A stretch of 64,000 bases of DNA from Thiomicrorhabdus sp. Kp2 (GCF_000478585.1 NZ_ARWI01000001.1:434001-498000); one strand, 5' to 3'. Counted from the stretch's first letter, positions 38,669 through 49,107 are shown. The notes: generated by a model not told the origin, from the letters alone. Numbers and translations: made by a program.

Positions 38669-39601
38669 TTATAACCAGGCAGCTCCTCTAACACCGCTAG
38701 CGTCGCCATGCATTGGTGGAGCCAGCTTGGTATTCACCTCATCACTAAATACCCATTTATGCCAAATTTGGGGTACATCAACATATAATCTTTGTACATT
38801 AGACATACCACCACCCAAAACAATCACATCTGGGTCTAATACATTGATGACACTCGCCAAACCTTTTGCCAACCAAACGGTGTAATCAGCCAGCATTTGT
38901 TCAGCGTGTAAATCCCCCTGTTGAGCCAATGCCACAATTTCCTGAGCCGTTATTTGTTTATTTGTACGTAAAGCAAAATGTGCTTGCAAACCACTGCCCG
39001 ACAAAAAGGTCTCATTACAGCCTTGTAAACCGCAATAACAATCCATTGCCGTATCATCCGATGCCATCCACGGTAAAGGATTATGCCCCCACTCTCCGCC
39101 AATGGCATTAATACCATTCAGAACGTTTCCGTTAATGACAACACCACCACCGCAGCCTGTACCAATAATAACGCCAAAAACCGAATCTACACCCTGGGCA
39201 GCCCCATCAGAAGCTTCTGATAACGCAAAACAATTAGCATCATTCGCTAACTTAACAGGTCTGGTTAAAGCCCTTTGTAAATCACCCTGCAAGTCTTTAT
39301 CAATCAAGCAAACCGAATTTGCGTTTTTGATTCGACCTGTTTTAGAGGAAATCGCTCCTGGGATGCCTACTCCTACCAGGCCTGGTAAAAATTTTTTGTA
39401 TTCTTTAGCAAGCGCTTGTTCTGCATTAAGCACTAAGTCACTCACCGCTCTAACCGTGGCTAAATAGTCACCTTGAGGTGTAGCGATACGTTTTTGATAA
39501 ATAATTTTAGAAACTTTTGGCATCGAGCTTTTAGAAACAAATAAACCGATTATTTCAATTTTTGTACCGCCTAAATCAATACCAAACCGAATTTCGCCCA
39601 T
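38669..39601 (-). CDS. ROK-family sugar kinase
   Basis: ATP-dependent hexose kinase, fructokinase (Mak)-like. Seen: FGIDLGGTKIE phosphate-binding motif, GVGIPGAIS, GTGCGGGVVING, EWGHNPLPW and the ROK zinc motif CYCGLQGCNE. 310 aa is normal. Substrate is probably fructose, glucose or N-acetylglucosamine; the sequence alone does not settle it. A perfect ACCAGGCCTGGT copy encodes P-G-L-V near residue 74. Confidence 0.88.
   Translation of the reverse strand: MGEIRFGIDLGGTKIEIIGLFVSKSSMPKVSKIIYQKRIATPQGDYLATVRAVSDLVLNAEQALAKEYKKFLPGLVGVGIPGAISSKTGRIKNANSVCLIDKDLQGDLQRALTRPVKLANDANCFALSEASDGAAQGVDSVFGVIIGTGCGGGVVINGNVLNGINAIGGEWGHNPLPWMASDDTAMDCYCGLQGCNETFLSGSGLQAHFALRTNKQITAQEIVALAQQGDLHAEQMLADYTVWLAKGLASVINVLDPDVIVLGGGMSNVQRLYVDVPQIWHKWVFSDEVNTKLAPPMHGDASGVRGAAWL
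39375..39386. repeat. ACCAGGCCTGGT copy inside the ROK kinase gene
   Basis: Perfect 12-mer, read L-P-G-L-V-G. Confidence 0.95.
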
Positions 39602-39621
39602 AACACTATCGCCTTTTACAC

Positions 39622-40305
39622 TTATTCTTCAGTCAGTTTTCTTAAATAGATTGTAAAATCATTTTCTAGATAGCCTTCAATCAAAACGACCTCATCGACA
39701 AAACTCGCACAAAAATGCTCTATCTCATTCGGTAAAAAACTCTGTAAGTCAAAACGACTTTTTACCCACGCATTTTGGCTATTTAATAAATTAAAGGCGA
39801 CCCCTTTCTTACAAATTTTATACATCGCCATAATGACCGATTTAGCGTAGTTTCCTTGAAATTCAGCAGTGCCTTCAATTTCTGTTTCAACAACCTCATT
39901 TAAAGCACCCGATAGAAAAACATAATCAAATTGATTATCCGTAAAGCCTAATTCAGATAATTCACCCTCTAAAATAGTCTTCTGAGGATGCATTGATTGC
40001 GCACCACGCACCATATCAGGCGAAACATCGATTCCTGTATAGTCTGGAAAGTAATTATTACGTTCTAAATAGCCCACTAAATCTGCAAAACCGCAACCCA
40101 CATCTAATAATGACCAGGCCTGGTGTTTGAGTGTTTTGGGAGAAGGTAAGATTTCTATGAGTTTTTGAAAACGAATTTCTTGTATTTCACGACTGCTCCA
40201 ATACAACGCTTGAGGTTGATATCCATACCGTTCTACTGAAACTTTATGACGGGTTTGAATTCGTAAACGTTGTTTTTTTGAAAGACGTAATAATGAATCT
40301 TGCAT
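39622..40305 (-). CDS. SAM-dependent methyltransferase, class I
   Basis: 227 aa. Seen: SAM-binding motif I LLDVGCGFADLVGYL, YTGIDVSPDMV (motif II acidic residue) and FDYVFLSGAL (motif IV). Substrate unknown. Preferred start is the ATG at 40305; a GTG at 40320 is possible. It follows the DUF455 gene by 47 bp, possibly co-transcribed. A perfect palindrome copy encodes H-Q-A-W just before motif I. Confidence 0.82.
   Translation of the reverse strand: MQDSLLRLSKKQRLRIQTRHKVSVERYGYQPQALYWSSREIQEIRFQKLIEILPSPKTLKHQAWSLLDVGCGFADLVGYLERNNYFPDYTGIDVSPDMVRGAQSMHPQKTILEGELSELGFTDNQFDYVFLSGALNEVVETEIEGTAEFQGNYAKSVIMAMYKICKKGVAFNLLNSQNAWVKSRFDLQSFLPNEIEHFCASFVDEVVLIEGYLENDFTIYLRKLTEE
40113..40124. repeat. 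ACCAGGCCTGGT copy inside the methyltransferase gene
   Basis: Perfect 12-mer, read H-Q-A-W. Confidence 0.95.
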
Positions 40306-40352
40306 AAAATGATTGCTCACTGAATAAAGCTAAAATGCATTAGTAAAATGCA

Positions 40353-41153
40353 TTAAGAAATCGATTTGAGCCAACTGATTTCTTCATCAGAAAAGCCCGC
40401 TTGTTGACGTGCTTCAAAATTAAAAGGTCCACGTAAATCGCCATGAAAATAATTTTCAATAATATGCTGAAACTCATTAAATGGATTTAAATTACGCTCT
40501 TTACACAAGTAACGGAACCAACGAGTACCCACTTCTACATGACCAATTTCATCACGTAGTAAAATCTTTAGGATTTCAACACCACGTTTATCGCCAATAG
40601 AACGTAATTTACTAATCATAGGTGGTGTTACATCTAAACCACGAGCTTCTAGCGTTCTTGGCACCAATGCCATTCTAATAAGTGGATCATGATCCGTTTC
40701 GTAAGTAGTCATCCATAAACCATCATGGGCAGGCATATCGCCATATTCATAACCCAAACTATTCAAATGCTCTCTCACCATCTGAAAATGATAAGACTCT
40801 TCACCAGCCACACCTAACCAATCACGATAATATTCATACGGCATATTTTGAAAGCGATAAATTGCATCCAAGGCGAGATTAACCGCATTAAACTCAATAT
40901 GTGCAATAGAATGCATCAGTGAGGCATGTCCCTCATTAGATCCTAAACGGCGTCTTGGTAGTTCTTTTGGAGGCACCAGTTCAGGCTTATCTGGTCTTCC
41001 AGCATCGGGCACTCGTTCTATGGTTTGAGTGGGAGACAGTTCAAATACATCATTAGACCAATCTTCTTGTAATTGAGAAAGCATAGTAACTTTACGGTTT
41101 AAATCTTTCTCCATCAGACAGTTAAAAACAGATTTAAATAGATTTTGTGACAT
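40353..41153 (-). CDS. DUF455 family ferritin-like protein
   Basis: Function unknown; members look like diiron four-helix proteins. Seen: GRPDKPELVPPKELPRRRLGSNEGHASLMHSIAHIEFNAVNLALDAIYRF, then GVAGEESYHFQMVREHL and LLRDEIGHVEVGTRWF, giving E/H metal-ligand pairs (HIE, EESYH, DEIGH) spaced as in ferritin-like folds. 266 aa. Iron binding is inference. No partner beyond the following methyltransferase gene. Confidence 0.88.
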   Translation of the reverse strand: MSQNLFKSVFNCLMEKDLNRKVTMLSQLQEDWSNDVFELSPTQTIERVPDAGRPDKPELVPPKELPRRRLGSNEGHASLMHSIAHIEFNAVNLALDAIYRFQNMPYEYYRDWLGVAGEESYHFQMVREHLNSLGYEYGDMPAHDGLWMTTYETDHDPLIRMALVPRTLEARGLDVTPPMISKLRSIGDKRGVEILKILLRDEIGHVEVGTRWFRYLCKERNLNPFNEFQHIIENYFHGDLRGPFNFEARQQAGFSDEEISWLKSIS

Positions 41154-41257
41154 AGAGACTCTTAGAATAAATAGTTATGTGAAGTTAGAACTGGTTATTA
41201 ATCTTACTCTAACAGAACAAGATAAAAGTGAGACTTGAAAACAGAAGGCATTAAAAC

Positions 41258-41286
41258 AAAAAAACCGGCCAAGAGCCGGTTTTTTA
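41258..41286 (-). terminator. Intrinsic terminator after the small exported protein gene
   Basis: AAAACCGGC and GCCGGTTTT pair across a short loop with A- and T-runs on both sides; on the minus strand it follows the stop at 41306. Confidence 0.92.
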
Positions 41287-41305
41287 TACAAGGTTTACAA
41301 CCAAA

Positions 41306-41662
41306 TTAACGGTAGTAAGAAGCTTGTAAGAATGGAACACCTTTGAACTGTTTTGCATCAACAGCATCAAATAATTTAGCCCATTTTGCACGATCTTCTG
41401 GAGTCATAACTGAAGATGGGTTTACACCAATCGTTTTGTCACCGTATTTAGCTTCGATTTTTGCTAGTTCAGCCATACAAGTCGCTACATCTGTTTTTTG
41501 TTCAAAAGCTCTAGCTGCTGTAGAACCTTCTTTTTTCGCAATTGAAATTATATTTTCAGCATCAGAAATACACTGACCATAAACGTCATCTGCAGCTTGT
41601 GTGTTCATTGACATTGCCGCAATTGCAGAAATGAATAATGCTTTTAGTGTTAACTGTTTCAT
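41306..41662 (-). CDS. Small exported protein, function unknown
   Basis: 118 aa with a clear signal peptide (residues 1-23, cleavage near TQA-AD). The mature part is polar, helical and has two cysteines (about Cys31 and Cys62) that could form a disulfide in the periplasm, with Tyr near both ends. I do not recognise the family. GGAG lies upstream of the ATG and a strong terminator follows, which suggests a well-expressed single gene. Confidence 0.75.
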   Translation of the reverse strand: MKQLTLKALFISAIAAMSMNTQAADDVYGQCISDAENIISIAKKEGSTAARAFEQKTDVATCMAELAKIEAKYGDKTIGVNPSSVMTPEDRAKWAKLFDAVDAKQFKGVPFLQASYYR

Positions 41663-41776
41663 TAATTAAACTCCGAAGTTTTTATTTGTCGCTTTAACTC
41701 TTCAATTTTGACGGTTTTCATACTAAATTGCAACCTTATTTGAATTAGAAAATAATGAAATGCTTATAAACATTTT

Positions 41777-42265
41777 TTATCTCTGTTCTCCCAAGACTTT
41801 CAGACTCTTGGCTGATTTTAAAATCGCAACAATTAACACAATAATTACAAGTAGATAAGCCACCTGGTAAACACCATGTAAAGCAGCAAACTCAGGCCAA
41901 TCAATAGAATCCTTACTTAACCCCATAGGGTAATTTTGTTTAATTGCACTCATCCAAGGAGAGATTACCCACAATAAGATAGCCAATATAGATAGTAAAA
42001 AAATATTTTGCCAATAAAATCTCAAACCCAATTTTAAAACAAACTGCCAGCCTAAAAGTAAAGTGAGAAAGAATAAGGATATATAGCCCGATATAACAAA
42101 TAATACACCAGCAATATCTCCAGCCCCCTTAGAGTCCAAGTTAGCAAATAGAACAGGGGTAACTAGATAACCTACAACAATGAAGAGTGTTGCTAAAAAC
42201 GTAAATACAAACTGACTTAACGCAAAATAAAACGACTCTCTTTTATAAAAAGGCAAAGTTAACAC
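41777..42265 (-). CDS. Small integral membrane protein, function unknown
   Basis: 162 aa with four predicted membrane segments (about 13-38, 50-72, 82-102, 130-152). No family recognised and no conserved polar motif evident. GTG start at 42265 with GTGGAGAAG upstream. 115 bp upstream of the small exported protein gene on the same strand. Confidence 0.65.
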   Translation of the reverse strand: MLTLPFYKRESFYFALSQFVFTFLATLFIVVGYLVTPVLFANLDSKGAGDIAGVLFVISGYISLFFLTLLLGWQFVLKLGLRFYWQNIFLLSILAILLWVISPWMSAIKQNYPMGLSKDSIDWPEFAALHGVYQVAYLLVIIVLIVAILKSAKSLKVLGEQR

Positions 42266-42318
42266 AATTCACTTCTCCACTCTGACATCACTCTACTATA
42301 AAGTAAAAGCAAAAATGA

Positions 42319-42356
42319 TAAAAAAAACCAGGCAAAGTCATTTGACCAGGCCTGGT
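42319..42356. terminator. Hairpin using an ACCAGGCCTGGT copy after greA
   Basis: AACCAGGC near 42327 can pair with GCCTGGTT (42350-42357), which is the right half of a perfect 12-mer at 42345-42356. On the minus strand a TTTTTTT tail follows, fitting termination of greA. Confidence 0.7.
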
Positions 42357-42381
42357 TATTTGTAACAGAAATACTTAAATA

Positions 42382-42858
42382 CTAGATATATTGAATTTCA
42401 ATAATTTCATAATCAATATTGCCACTTGGTGCTTGAACAATCACCTCATCCCCCTCTTCTTTACCAATTAAGGCACGGGCAATGGGCGAATTCACAGAAA
42501 TTTTATTCGCTTTAACATCAGACTCTTCGTTACCCACAATTTTGTAAGTTAACTCTTCGTCTGTATCAATATTTAACACTGTAACGGTTGCGCCAAAAAC
42601 AATTTTTCCACCAGGGTTCAACTTGGTTACATCAATAATTTGGGCATTAGAAAGTTGAGCCTCAATTTGACTAATTCGAGCTTCAGCTAAACCTTGCTGT
42701 TCACGGGCGGCATGATATTCTGCATTTTCCTTTAAATCGCCATGCTCACGCGCATCAGCAATAGCCTGAGTGATACGTGGTCTATCTTCTTTTTTAAGCT
42801 TATTTAATTCTGCTTGAAGTGCATCAGCACCTTCTTTTGTCATAGGATGTTTTTGCAT
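42382..42858 (-). CDS. greA: Transcription elongation factor GreA
   Basis: Stimulates RNA polymerase to cleave backtracked transcripts. Seen: N-terminal coiled coil with [24 protein letters not shown] and the acidic tip [13 protein letters not shown] ([11 protein letters not shown]), then the FKBP-like C-terminal domain ending in [23 protein letters not shown]. 158 aa matches. Downstream of carAB, as in many gammaproteobacteria, but separated by a terminator. Confidence 0.97.
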   Translation of the reverse strand: MQKHPMTKEGADALQAELNKLKKEDRPRITQAIADAREHGDLKENAEYHAAREQQGLAEARISQIEAQLSNAQIIDVTKLNPGGKIVFGATVTVLNIDTDEELTYKIVGNEESDVKANKISVNSPIARALIGKEEGDEVIVQAPSGNIDYEIIEIQYI

Positions 42859-42903
42859 AACACCTTATCCTTTTTTGTCATTTTGATATTTACATAAACG
42901 TAA

Positions 42904-42939
42904 AACGCCAAAGCCTAATTTAAATTAGACTTTGGCGTT
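42904..42939 (-). terminator. Terminator between carB and greA
   Basis: AACGCCAAAG with CTTTGGCGTT, extended by CTAATTT/AAATTAG inside: a long near-perfect stem, followed by TTTTACG on the minus strand. Confidence 0.88.
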
Positions 42940-42958
42940 AGGGCAAACTGCTTAAAAT

Positions 42959-45900
42959 TTAGTGCAAGTCTTGCAAACGAGTTACAGGCTGATCATCTAA
43001 GTGATCCATTGCCGCAACCATAGCAAAAGCACCAGCAATTGTCGTTGTATAACACGTTTTGTGCATCAGTGCTTCACGACGAATTGACGATGAATCCTGA
43101 ATACTTGTAGAACCGTCAGATGTATTCACTATTAACGCAATTTCTTCGTTAACAATCGAATCAACAATATTTGGACGCCCTTCTGTTACTTTGTTTACAG
43201 CTTCACACTCAACGCCAGCTTCTTTTAATGAAGCCGCCGTACCACGTGTTGCAACAACGTCAAACCCTTTAGCAATTAACTGCTGAGCTAAACCAATTAC
43301 ACGTTCGCGGTCTGCTTTACGTACTGATAAAAAGGCTTTACCAGAACGTGGTAGAACCGTTCCAGCGGCTAAAGACGCTTTAGAGTAAGCTTGGGCAAAA
43401 CTTGTACCTACACCCATAACTTCACCCGTCGACTTCATTTCTGGCCCAAGAATCGGGTCAACACCCAAGAATTTAATAAATGGGAATACCGCTTCTTTAA
43501 CAGAGTAATGGTCTGGATTCACTTCTTTAGTAAATCCTTGGTCTTTTAACTTTTGACCCACCATACAACGCGCTGCAATTTTAGCTAAAGGGTGACCAAT
43601 TGCTTTAGATACAAAAGGGACTGTACGTGATGCACGAGGGTTAACCTCAAGCACATAAATATCGTCGCCCTTCACGGCAAACTGTGTATTCATTAGACCA
43701 ACTACACCTAATGCGTGTGCCATCTTTTCAACTTGCACACGAATACGATCTTGCACTTCATCTGAAATACTATACGGAGGCAATGAACAAGCTGAATCAC
43801 CCGAGTGAATACCCGCTTGCTCGATATGTTCCATAATGCCACCAATCACAACCTGCTCACCATCGCAGATTGCATCTACATCTAATTCAACCGCATCATC
43901 TAAGAAACGATCTAGTAATACTGGTGATTCATTAGAGACATCAATAGCCGCTTGCATATAACGCATTAAGTTGGCTTCATCATAAACGATTTCCATACCA
44001 CGACCACCCAATACATAAGATGGACGAACAACCAGTGGATAACCAATCTCCTTGGCTAAGGCCGCTGCTTCACCTGCGTTACTTGCTGTACGGTTAGGTG
44101 GCTGAAGAAGGTCATTATCGTTAAGAATTTTTTGGAAACGTTCACGGTCTTCAGCTAAATCGATTGATTCTGGAGAAGTCCCTACAATAGGAACACCTGC
44201 CGCTTCTAAATCTTCTGCTAATTTAAGTGGCGTTTGACCACCATACTGAACAATCACACCCTTAGGTTTTTCAACTTCAACAATTTCAAGCACGTCTTCT
44301 AGCGTCAATGGCTCAAAATAGAGACGGTCAGAAGTGTCGTAATCAGTAGAAACCGTTTCAGGGTTACAGTTAACCATAATCGTTTCATAACCATCTTCAC
44401 GCATCGCCATTGCAGCATGAACACAACAGTAGTCAAACTCAATACCTTGCCCGATACGGTTTGGCCCACCACCTAAAATCATGATTTTTTCACGATCGGT
44501 AGGATTCGCTTCACACTCTTCATCGTAAGTTGAATACATATAAGCAGTAGAGGTTTCAAACTCTGCCGCACAAGTATCAACACGTTTGAAAACAGGACGA
44601 ACATTTAGAGTATGACGGAACTTACGAACAAACGCCGCATCCGTATCTAACAACTTAGCTAAACGGTTATCAGAGAAACCTTTACGCTTTAAATTACGTA
44701 GGTAAGTTTCATCAAGAGCATCTAAACCACGCTGTTTGATATCATCTTCCATATCAATCAGCTCTTTAATTTGTGCTAAGAACCATGGGTCAATTTTACA
44801 AATATCAAAAACAGTCTCTAAATCCCAACCAGCACGGAAAGCATCAGCCACATACCAAAGACGCTCAGCACCTGGGTTACGCAGTTCTTGACGTAACTTG
44901 TCTTTAATCTCTTTCTCTTCCATGGTTGCCAATGGCATGATTTCATCAAAACCAGACTTATCCGTTTCTAAACCACGTAATGCCTTTTGAACTGACTCTT
45001 GGAAATTGCGCCCCATTGCCATAACTTCACCAACCGACTTCATTTGAGTAGACAGACGGTTTTGTGCTTGTGGGAACTTTTCAAATGTGAAACGAGGAAC
45101 CTTCGTTACCACATAGTCAATGGTTGGTTCAAACGAGGCGGGTGTTGCCCCATTAGTAATATCGTTAGACAACTCATCAAGTGTATAGCCCACTGCCAAT
45201 TTGGCTGCAATTTTTGCAATCGGGAAGCCAGTCGCTTTTGAAGCCAAAGCCGATGAGCGAGAAACACGCGGGTTCATTTCAATGATAATCATACGGCCAG
45301 TATCTGGATGAATAGAGAACTGAACGTTTGAACCACCTGTTTCTACACCAATCTCACGCAATACCGCTAAAGAAGCGTTACGCATGATTTGATACTCTTT
45401 ATCCGTTAGCGTTTGCGCGGGAGCAACGGTAATTGAATCACCAGTATGCACACCCATTGGATCTAAGTTTTCGATTGAACAAACAATGATAGAGTTATCG
45501 TTTTTGTCACGAACCACTTCCATCTCATACTCTTTCCAACCTTCAATCGACTCTTCAATCAAAAGCTCTTTGGTTGGTGAAAGGTCTAGACCAAATTTAC
45601 AGATTTGCTCAAATTCATCTTTATTGTAGGCAATACCACCACCAGAACCACCTAAAGTGAATGATGGGCGAATGACAGTAGGAAAACCAACCTCTGCTTG
45701 AATTGCCCACGCTTCTTCCATATTGTGTGCAACATCCGATTTTGGCATATCTAAGCCAATCTTAGTCATCGCTTGACGGAAACGGTCACGGTTTTCGGCT
45801 TTATCAATTGCATCCGCCTTAGCACCAATAAGCTCAACGCCATATTTAGCCAATACACCTTTTGCATCAAGGTCTAATGCACAGTTAAGCGCTGTTTGGC

Positions 45901-46174
45901 CACCCATTGTTGGCAAAATAGCATCTGGACGCTCTTTGGCAATGATGGCTTCAACCGTTTTCCACTCAATTGGCTCGATGTACGTTGCATCAGCCATATC
46001 AGGGTCGGTCATAATGGTGGCGGGGTTAGAGTTTACTAAGATGACACGGTAGCCTTCTTCTTTAAGCGCTTTACACGCCTGAACTCCAGAGTAATCAAAT
46101 TCACATGCTTGCCCGATAATAATAGGGCCAGCACCAATAATCATAATACTTTGTATATCACTTCTTTTTGGCAT
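42959..46174 (-). CDS. carB: Carbamoyl-phosphate synthase, large subunit
   Basis: Makes carbamoyl phosphate from ammonia (delivered by CarA), bicarbonate and two ATP for arginine and pyrimidine synthesis. Seen: duplicated ATP-grasp halves, each with an N-terminal nucleotide-fold start ([21 protein letters not shown] and [21 protein letters not shown]), oligomerisation domain between them and the C-terminal allosteric MGS domain. 1071 aa is standard. 18 bp after carA. Confidence 0.98.
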   Translation of the reverse strand: MPKRSDIQSIMIIGAGPIIIGQACEFDYSGVQACKALKEEGYRVILVNSNPATIMTDPDMADATYIEPIEWKTVEAIIAKERPDAILPTMGGQTALNCALDLDAKGVLAKYGVELIGAKADAIDKAENRDRFRQAMTKIGLDMPKSDVAHNMEEAWAIQAEVGFPTVIRPSFTLGGSGGGIAYNKDEFEQICKFGLDLSPTKELLIEESIEGWKEYEMEVVRDKNDNSIIVCSIENLDPMGVHTGDSITVAPAQTLTDKEYQIMRNASLAVLREIGVETGGSNVQFSIHPDTGRMIIIEMNPRVSRSSALASKATGFPIAKIAAKLAVGYTLDELSNDITNGATPASFEPTIDYVVTKVPRFTFEKFPQAQNRLSTQMKSVGEVMAMGRNFQESVQKALRGLETDKSGFDEIMPLATMEEKEIKDKLRQELRNPGAERLWYVADAFRAGWDLETVFDICKIDPWFLAQIKELIDMEDDIKQRGLDALDETYLRNLKRKGFSDNRLAKLLDTDAAFVRKFRHTLNVRPVFKRVDTCAAEFETSTAYMYSTYDEECEANPTDREKIMILGGGPNRIGQGIEFDYCCVHAAMAMREDGYETIMVNCNPETVSTDYDTSDRLYFEPLTLEDVLEIVEVEKPKGVIVQYGGQTPLKLAEDLEAAGVPIVGTSPESIDLAEDRERFQKILNDNDLLQPPNRTASNAGEAAALAKEIGYPLVVRPSYVLGGRGMEIVYDEANLMRYMQAAIDVSNESPVLLDRFLDDAVELDVDAICDGEQVVIGGIMEHIEQAGIHSGDSACSLPPYSISDEVQDRIRVQVEKMAHALGVVGLMNTQFAVKGDDIYVLEVNPRASRTVPFVSKAIGHPLAKIAARCMVGQKLKDQGFTKEVNPDHYSVKEAVFPFIKFLGVDPILGPEMKSTGEVMGVGTSFAQAYSKASLAAGTVLPRSGKAFLSVRKADRERVIGLAQQLIAKGFDVVATRGTAASLKEAGVECEAVNKVTEGRPNIVDSIVNEEIALIVNTSDGSTSIQDSSSIRREALMHKTCYTTTIAGAFAMVAAMDHLDDQPVTRLQDLH

Positions 46175-46192
46175 TCTACTTCCTACTATCGG

Positions 46193-47326
46193 TTACGCGT
46201 TTTTGGCGTTTTTCATGTTATCAATAAACTGGTCAAATAAAGGCGCAACATCATGCGGACCAGGACTTGCTTCAGGGTGACCCTGGAAGCTAAATGCAGA
46301 CTTATCTGTACGTGAGATACCTTGCAAAGAACCATCAAATAACGATTTATGCGTGGCTTTTAGGTTTGCAGGTAAGGTATCACCATCTACTGCAAAACCG
46401 TGGTTCTGAGAAGTAATCATTACTTTCTTAGTATCCATATCTTGCACAGGGTGGTTAGCACCGTGGTGCCCAAATTTCATTTTTACAGTTTTAGCGCCAC
46501 TTGCTAAGGCAAGTAATTGGTGACCTAAACAGATACCAAACACTGGCACTTCCGTTTCTAATACTTTTTGGATAGCTTCAATAGCGTAATCGCATGGCTC
46601 TGGATCACCAGGCCCATTTGATAAAAATACGCCATCTGGATTCATAGCTAAAACGTCTTCGGCGGGTGTTTTTGCTGGTACTACAGTGAGTTTACAACCA
46701 CGGTCTGCAATCATGCGCAGGATGTTACGCTTAACGCCATAGTCATAGGCAACAACATGAAAACCATCATTTGCTGAACAATCAGCATGCCCTTCACCTA
46801 AAGCCCATGAACCTTCTGTCCAAACATAGGTTTCTGGGGTAGTCACTTCTTTGGCTAAATCTAAACCTTTTAGACCACTAAACGCTTTAGCTTTTGCTAC
46901 GGCCTCTTCAGCGTTAATTTTGTCACCCGCAACAATTACACCAGACTGAGCACCCTTATCACGTAAAATACGCGTTAGTTTACGAGTATCAATATCAGCA
47001 ATTGCCACGACATTTTGCTCTTTTAAATATTCAGGCAGTGTTTTTTCAGCACGGAAATTACTCATCACTGGTGGGCAGTCTTTAATAACCAGACCTTGCG
47101 CCATAATGCTAGGAGACTCTTCGTCTTCCGCATTCACACCAACGTTACCAATATGCGGGTAAGTTAATGTAACGATTTGTTTGAAGTAAGAAGGATCGGT
47201 TAAGATCTCTTGGTATCCTGTCAACGAGGTGTTAAAAACTACTTCACCTGTTGTTTCCCCTTCCGCACCGAGTGAGGTTCCCCAAAAAAGGGTACCATCT
47301 TCTAAAGCCAGCAAAGCCTGTGTCAT
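46193..47326 (-). CDS. carA: Carbamoyl-phosphate synthase, small subunit
   Basis: Glutaminase subunit that feeds ammonia to CarB. Seen: N-terminal CarA domain ([44 protein letters not shown]) and class I amidotransferase with Cys nucleophile in [13 protein letters not shown] and the His/Glu pair in QGHPEASPG. 377 aa is standard. Its 5' leader carries a terminator hairpin. Confidence 0.98.
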   Translation of the reverse strand: MTQALLALEDGTLFWGTSLGAEGETTGEVVFNTSLTGYQEILTDPSYFKQIVTLTYPHIGNVGVNAEDEESPSIMAQGLVIKDCPPVMSNFRAEKTLPEYLKEQNVVAIADIDTRKLTRILRDKGAQSGVIVAGDKINAEEAVAKAKAFSGLKGLDLAKEVTTPETYVWTEGSWALGEGHADCSANDGFHVVAYDYGVKRNILRMIADRGCKLTVVPAKTPAEDVLAMNPDGVFLSNGPGDPEPCDYAIEAIQKVLETEVPVFGICLGHQLLALASGAKTVKMKFGHHGANHPVQDMDTKKVMITSQNHGFAVDGDTLPANLKATHKSLFDGSLQGISRTDKSAFSFQGHPEASPGPHDVAPLFDQFIDNMKNAKNA

Positions 47327-47429
47327 TTATATATCCATCCAAAAGTGTTTTGAAATTATCTCAGTGAGTTCGCTACAGTCTCCTGCAAAACGCTCAGTAA
47401 TTTGCAAAATATTTACGGCACATACAAAA

Positions 47430-47467
47430 AAACGGAGCCAGCCTCCCTGAGAAGACTCACTCCGTTT
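47430..47467 (-). terminator. Intrinsic terminator inside the carAB leader (candidate attenuator)
   Basis: On the minus strand AAACGGAG pairs with CTCCGTTT around a loop that holds a smaller TGAG/CTCA hairpin, followed by seven T residues. It sits about 86-123 nt after the likely start of transcription and 104 nt before carA. A second ACGGAG at 47511-47506, upstream in the leader, could pair with the same CTCCGT strand and disrupt it. Confidence 0.75.
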
Positions 47468-47559
47468 CTTAGTTGCTAAATGAACTGAATCATCCCCGCT
47501 AAATACTCCGTAAATTGCAATTAACTATTTAATTTCAGTCGCAAAAATCAATAACGCGG

Positions 47560-47588
47560 ATTGTACTGTAAAAGCGAACTAATGTCTA
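47560..47588 (-). promoter_or_regulatory. Candidate sigma-70 promoter of carAB
   Basis: TAGACA (47588-47583), 17-bp spacer, TACAAT (47565-47560); each box has one mismatch to consensus. Predicted start about 47553, giving a leader of about 227 nt. Confidence 0.7.
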
Positions 47589-47701
47589 TATGAAAAACCG
47601 CATATCCTCGGGTTTTATTGAGTTTTTTTCAATCCACATCATGGAGTGTATTTTGACCCGTAAATGCAACCCTTCTAATGTATAAACCGCTTAAAAATAG
47701 A

Positions 47702-48277
47702 TTAGATATTTACCCAATCATTTTCATAGGAGTCAACAAAATAACGAGAACACTGTATAGAATCTGACCAACTTAAAATCCCTGCTTTACGCATTAAATA
47801 ATCTACAAAGAGCTGCTTATCCTCAATCTGATTCCAAACCGAGGGTAAAAAAGTCGCTCTTCGCATCCCATCAGTGATAATCAAGCCATCTTTAAAAGGT
47901 TCCAATTGCTCAATCAAACCTGACTTGCTATCACATCCCATTATCACCTCAGGTTGAGATAATATCGAAATTTCCAAATTTAACCCATCTGTTTCTAAAG
48001 CAGATACAGGATTGAAGCGTGGGTCTTGAAAAGCCGCCGCATAGGCATTGTAAATCACATCATCATATAAACTTCGGGTTGCCTCCAAAGTTCCAATACA
48101 ACCGCGCAACTGTTGTTGCAGATGCAATGTAACAAATGTAGCAGCCATATCTTTAAAAGGCTTCTGTTGTTTTAGCTCGGTTTCAGGCAAAACCATACTA
48201 CCTTGTTCAATACCATTTTTTATAGTCGTTTTGGCTAGCATAAAAAGCTGGTAAACGTCAGCATTATTCAATCTCAT
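47702..48277 (-). CDS. amrA: AmmeMemoRadiSam system protein A (AMMECR1 domain)
   Basis: 191 aa AMMECR1-domain protein; biochemical role unknown. Seen: the strongly conserved FVTLHLQQQLRGCIGTLEATRSL (LRGCIG motif) and NAYAAAFQDPRFNPVSALE. It overlaps the preceding MEMO gene by 4 nt (ATGA), so translation is likely coupled. Family knowledge: this domain is repeatedly co-encoded with a MEMO protein and a radical SAM enzyme, as here. Confidence 0.93.
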   Translation of the reverse strand: MRLNNADVYQLFMLAKTTIKNGIEQGSMVLPETELKQQKPFKDMAATFVTLHLQQQLRGCIGTLEATRSLYDDVIYNAYAAAFQDPRFNPVSALETDGLNLEISILSQPEVIMGCDSKSGLIEQLEPFKDGLIITDGMRRATFLPSVWNQIEDKQLFVDYLMRKAGILSWSDSIQCSRYFVDSYENDWVNI

Positions 48278-49107
48278 TTAACACGCCCTTTACCATCTTC
48301 ATAGATTGCCCAAGCCCCATAACCGACAACACGCTCTTTATCCCCAGCTGTGTCACCTGAATTTAATAATGCAACTCTTTCGATATTAACATTCTGACCT
48401 GGTAGATTTTCTGAAATATACTTTAAGACACCCTGAATACCCAAATATCCACAAGCACGTTCTCCGTTGAGAGCTTGCCAGTCGCCAACATCAATCATTT
48501 CAGCTGTTTTCTGATCAATCTTTTTGGCTATCTCATAAGAATGAAAATGACTTAAATCACTACTAATAATAAAATACACACCCTCTCGTTTCCAAAGATA
48601 TGAAACGAGCTGAGCAACCTCTTGAGCAGAAACTCGACCATTTAATAAAGGTAACACTTTAGCGTCAGGAATAATTTTTTGAATAAATGGTAGCTCCACT
48701 TCAAGACTGTGCTCTTGGGCATGAGCAAAATCTGAAACACTTATAAAATCAAATTCATCAATGAGCTCTGTTCGTAAGTCAGAATCCACTTCACAATTAC
48801 CTAAAGGCGTCGCCATTGCCTCGCTTGAAATAGTAGCCACTCCTTCAAAGGCAACACGGTGTGCAGGGCCAATAATTACCACGGTCTTAATTTGTTCATG
48901 ATTCTGCCAAAGCCGCACGCCTTGGTATGCGGCGTAACCAGAATACACATAACCTGCGTGCGGTAAAATCAATGCTCTAGGCACCTCTTTTCTTTCAAGT
49001 TCAACCTGTTCAGCCAAAGCAAGCTGACAAGATTCCATAAAATGTAGAATCTCTGAAGCTGAATTAGGATAAAACAGGCCAGCTACGGCAGGCTGTCTAA
49101 CATTCAT
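48274..49107 (-). CDS. amrB: AmmeMemoRadiSam system protein B (MEMO family)
   Basis: 277 aa member of the MEMO1 family, a fold related to class III extradiol dioxygenases. Seen: VRQPAVAGLFYPNSASE at the N-terminus, LPHAGYVYSGYAA, GPAHRV, and SSDLSHFHSYEIA, with His residues placed as metal ligands. Human MEMO1 binds metal; the bacterial function is not established. Divergent from the radical SAM gene, 75 bp away. Confidence 0.93.
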   Translation of the reverse strand: MNVRQPAVAGLFYPNSASEILHFMESCQLALAEQVELERKEVPRALILPHAGYVYSGYAAYQGVRLWQNHEQIKTVVIIGPAHRVAFEGVATISSEAMATPLGNCEVDSDLRTELIDEFDFISVSDFAHAQEHSLEVELPFIQKIIPDAKVLPLLNGRVSAQEVAQLVSYLWKREGVYFIISSDLSHFHSYEIAKKIDQKTAEMIDVGDWQALNGERACGYLGIQGVLKYISENLPGQNVNIERVALLNSGDTAGDKERVVGYGAWAIYEDGKGRVK

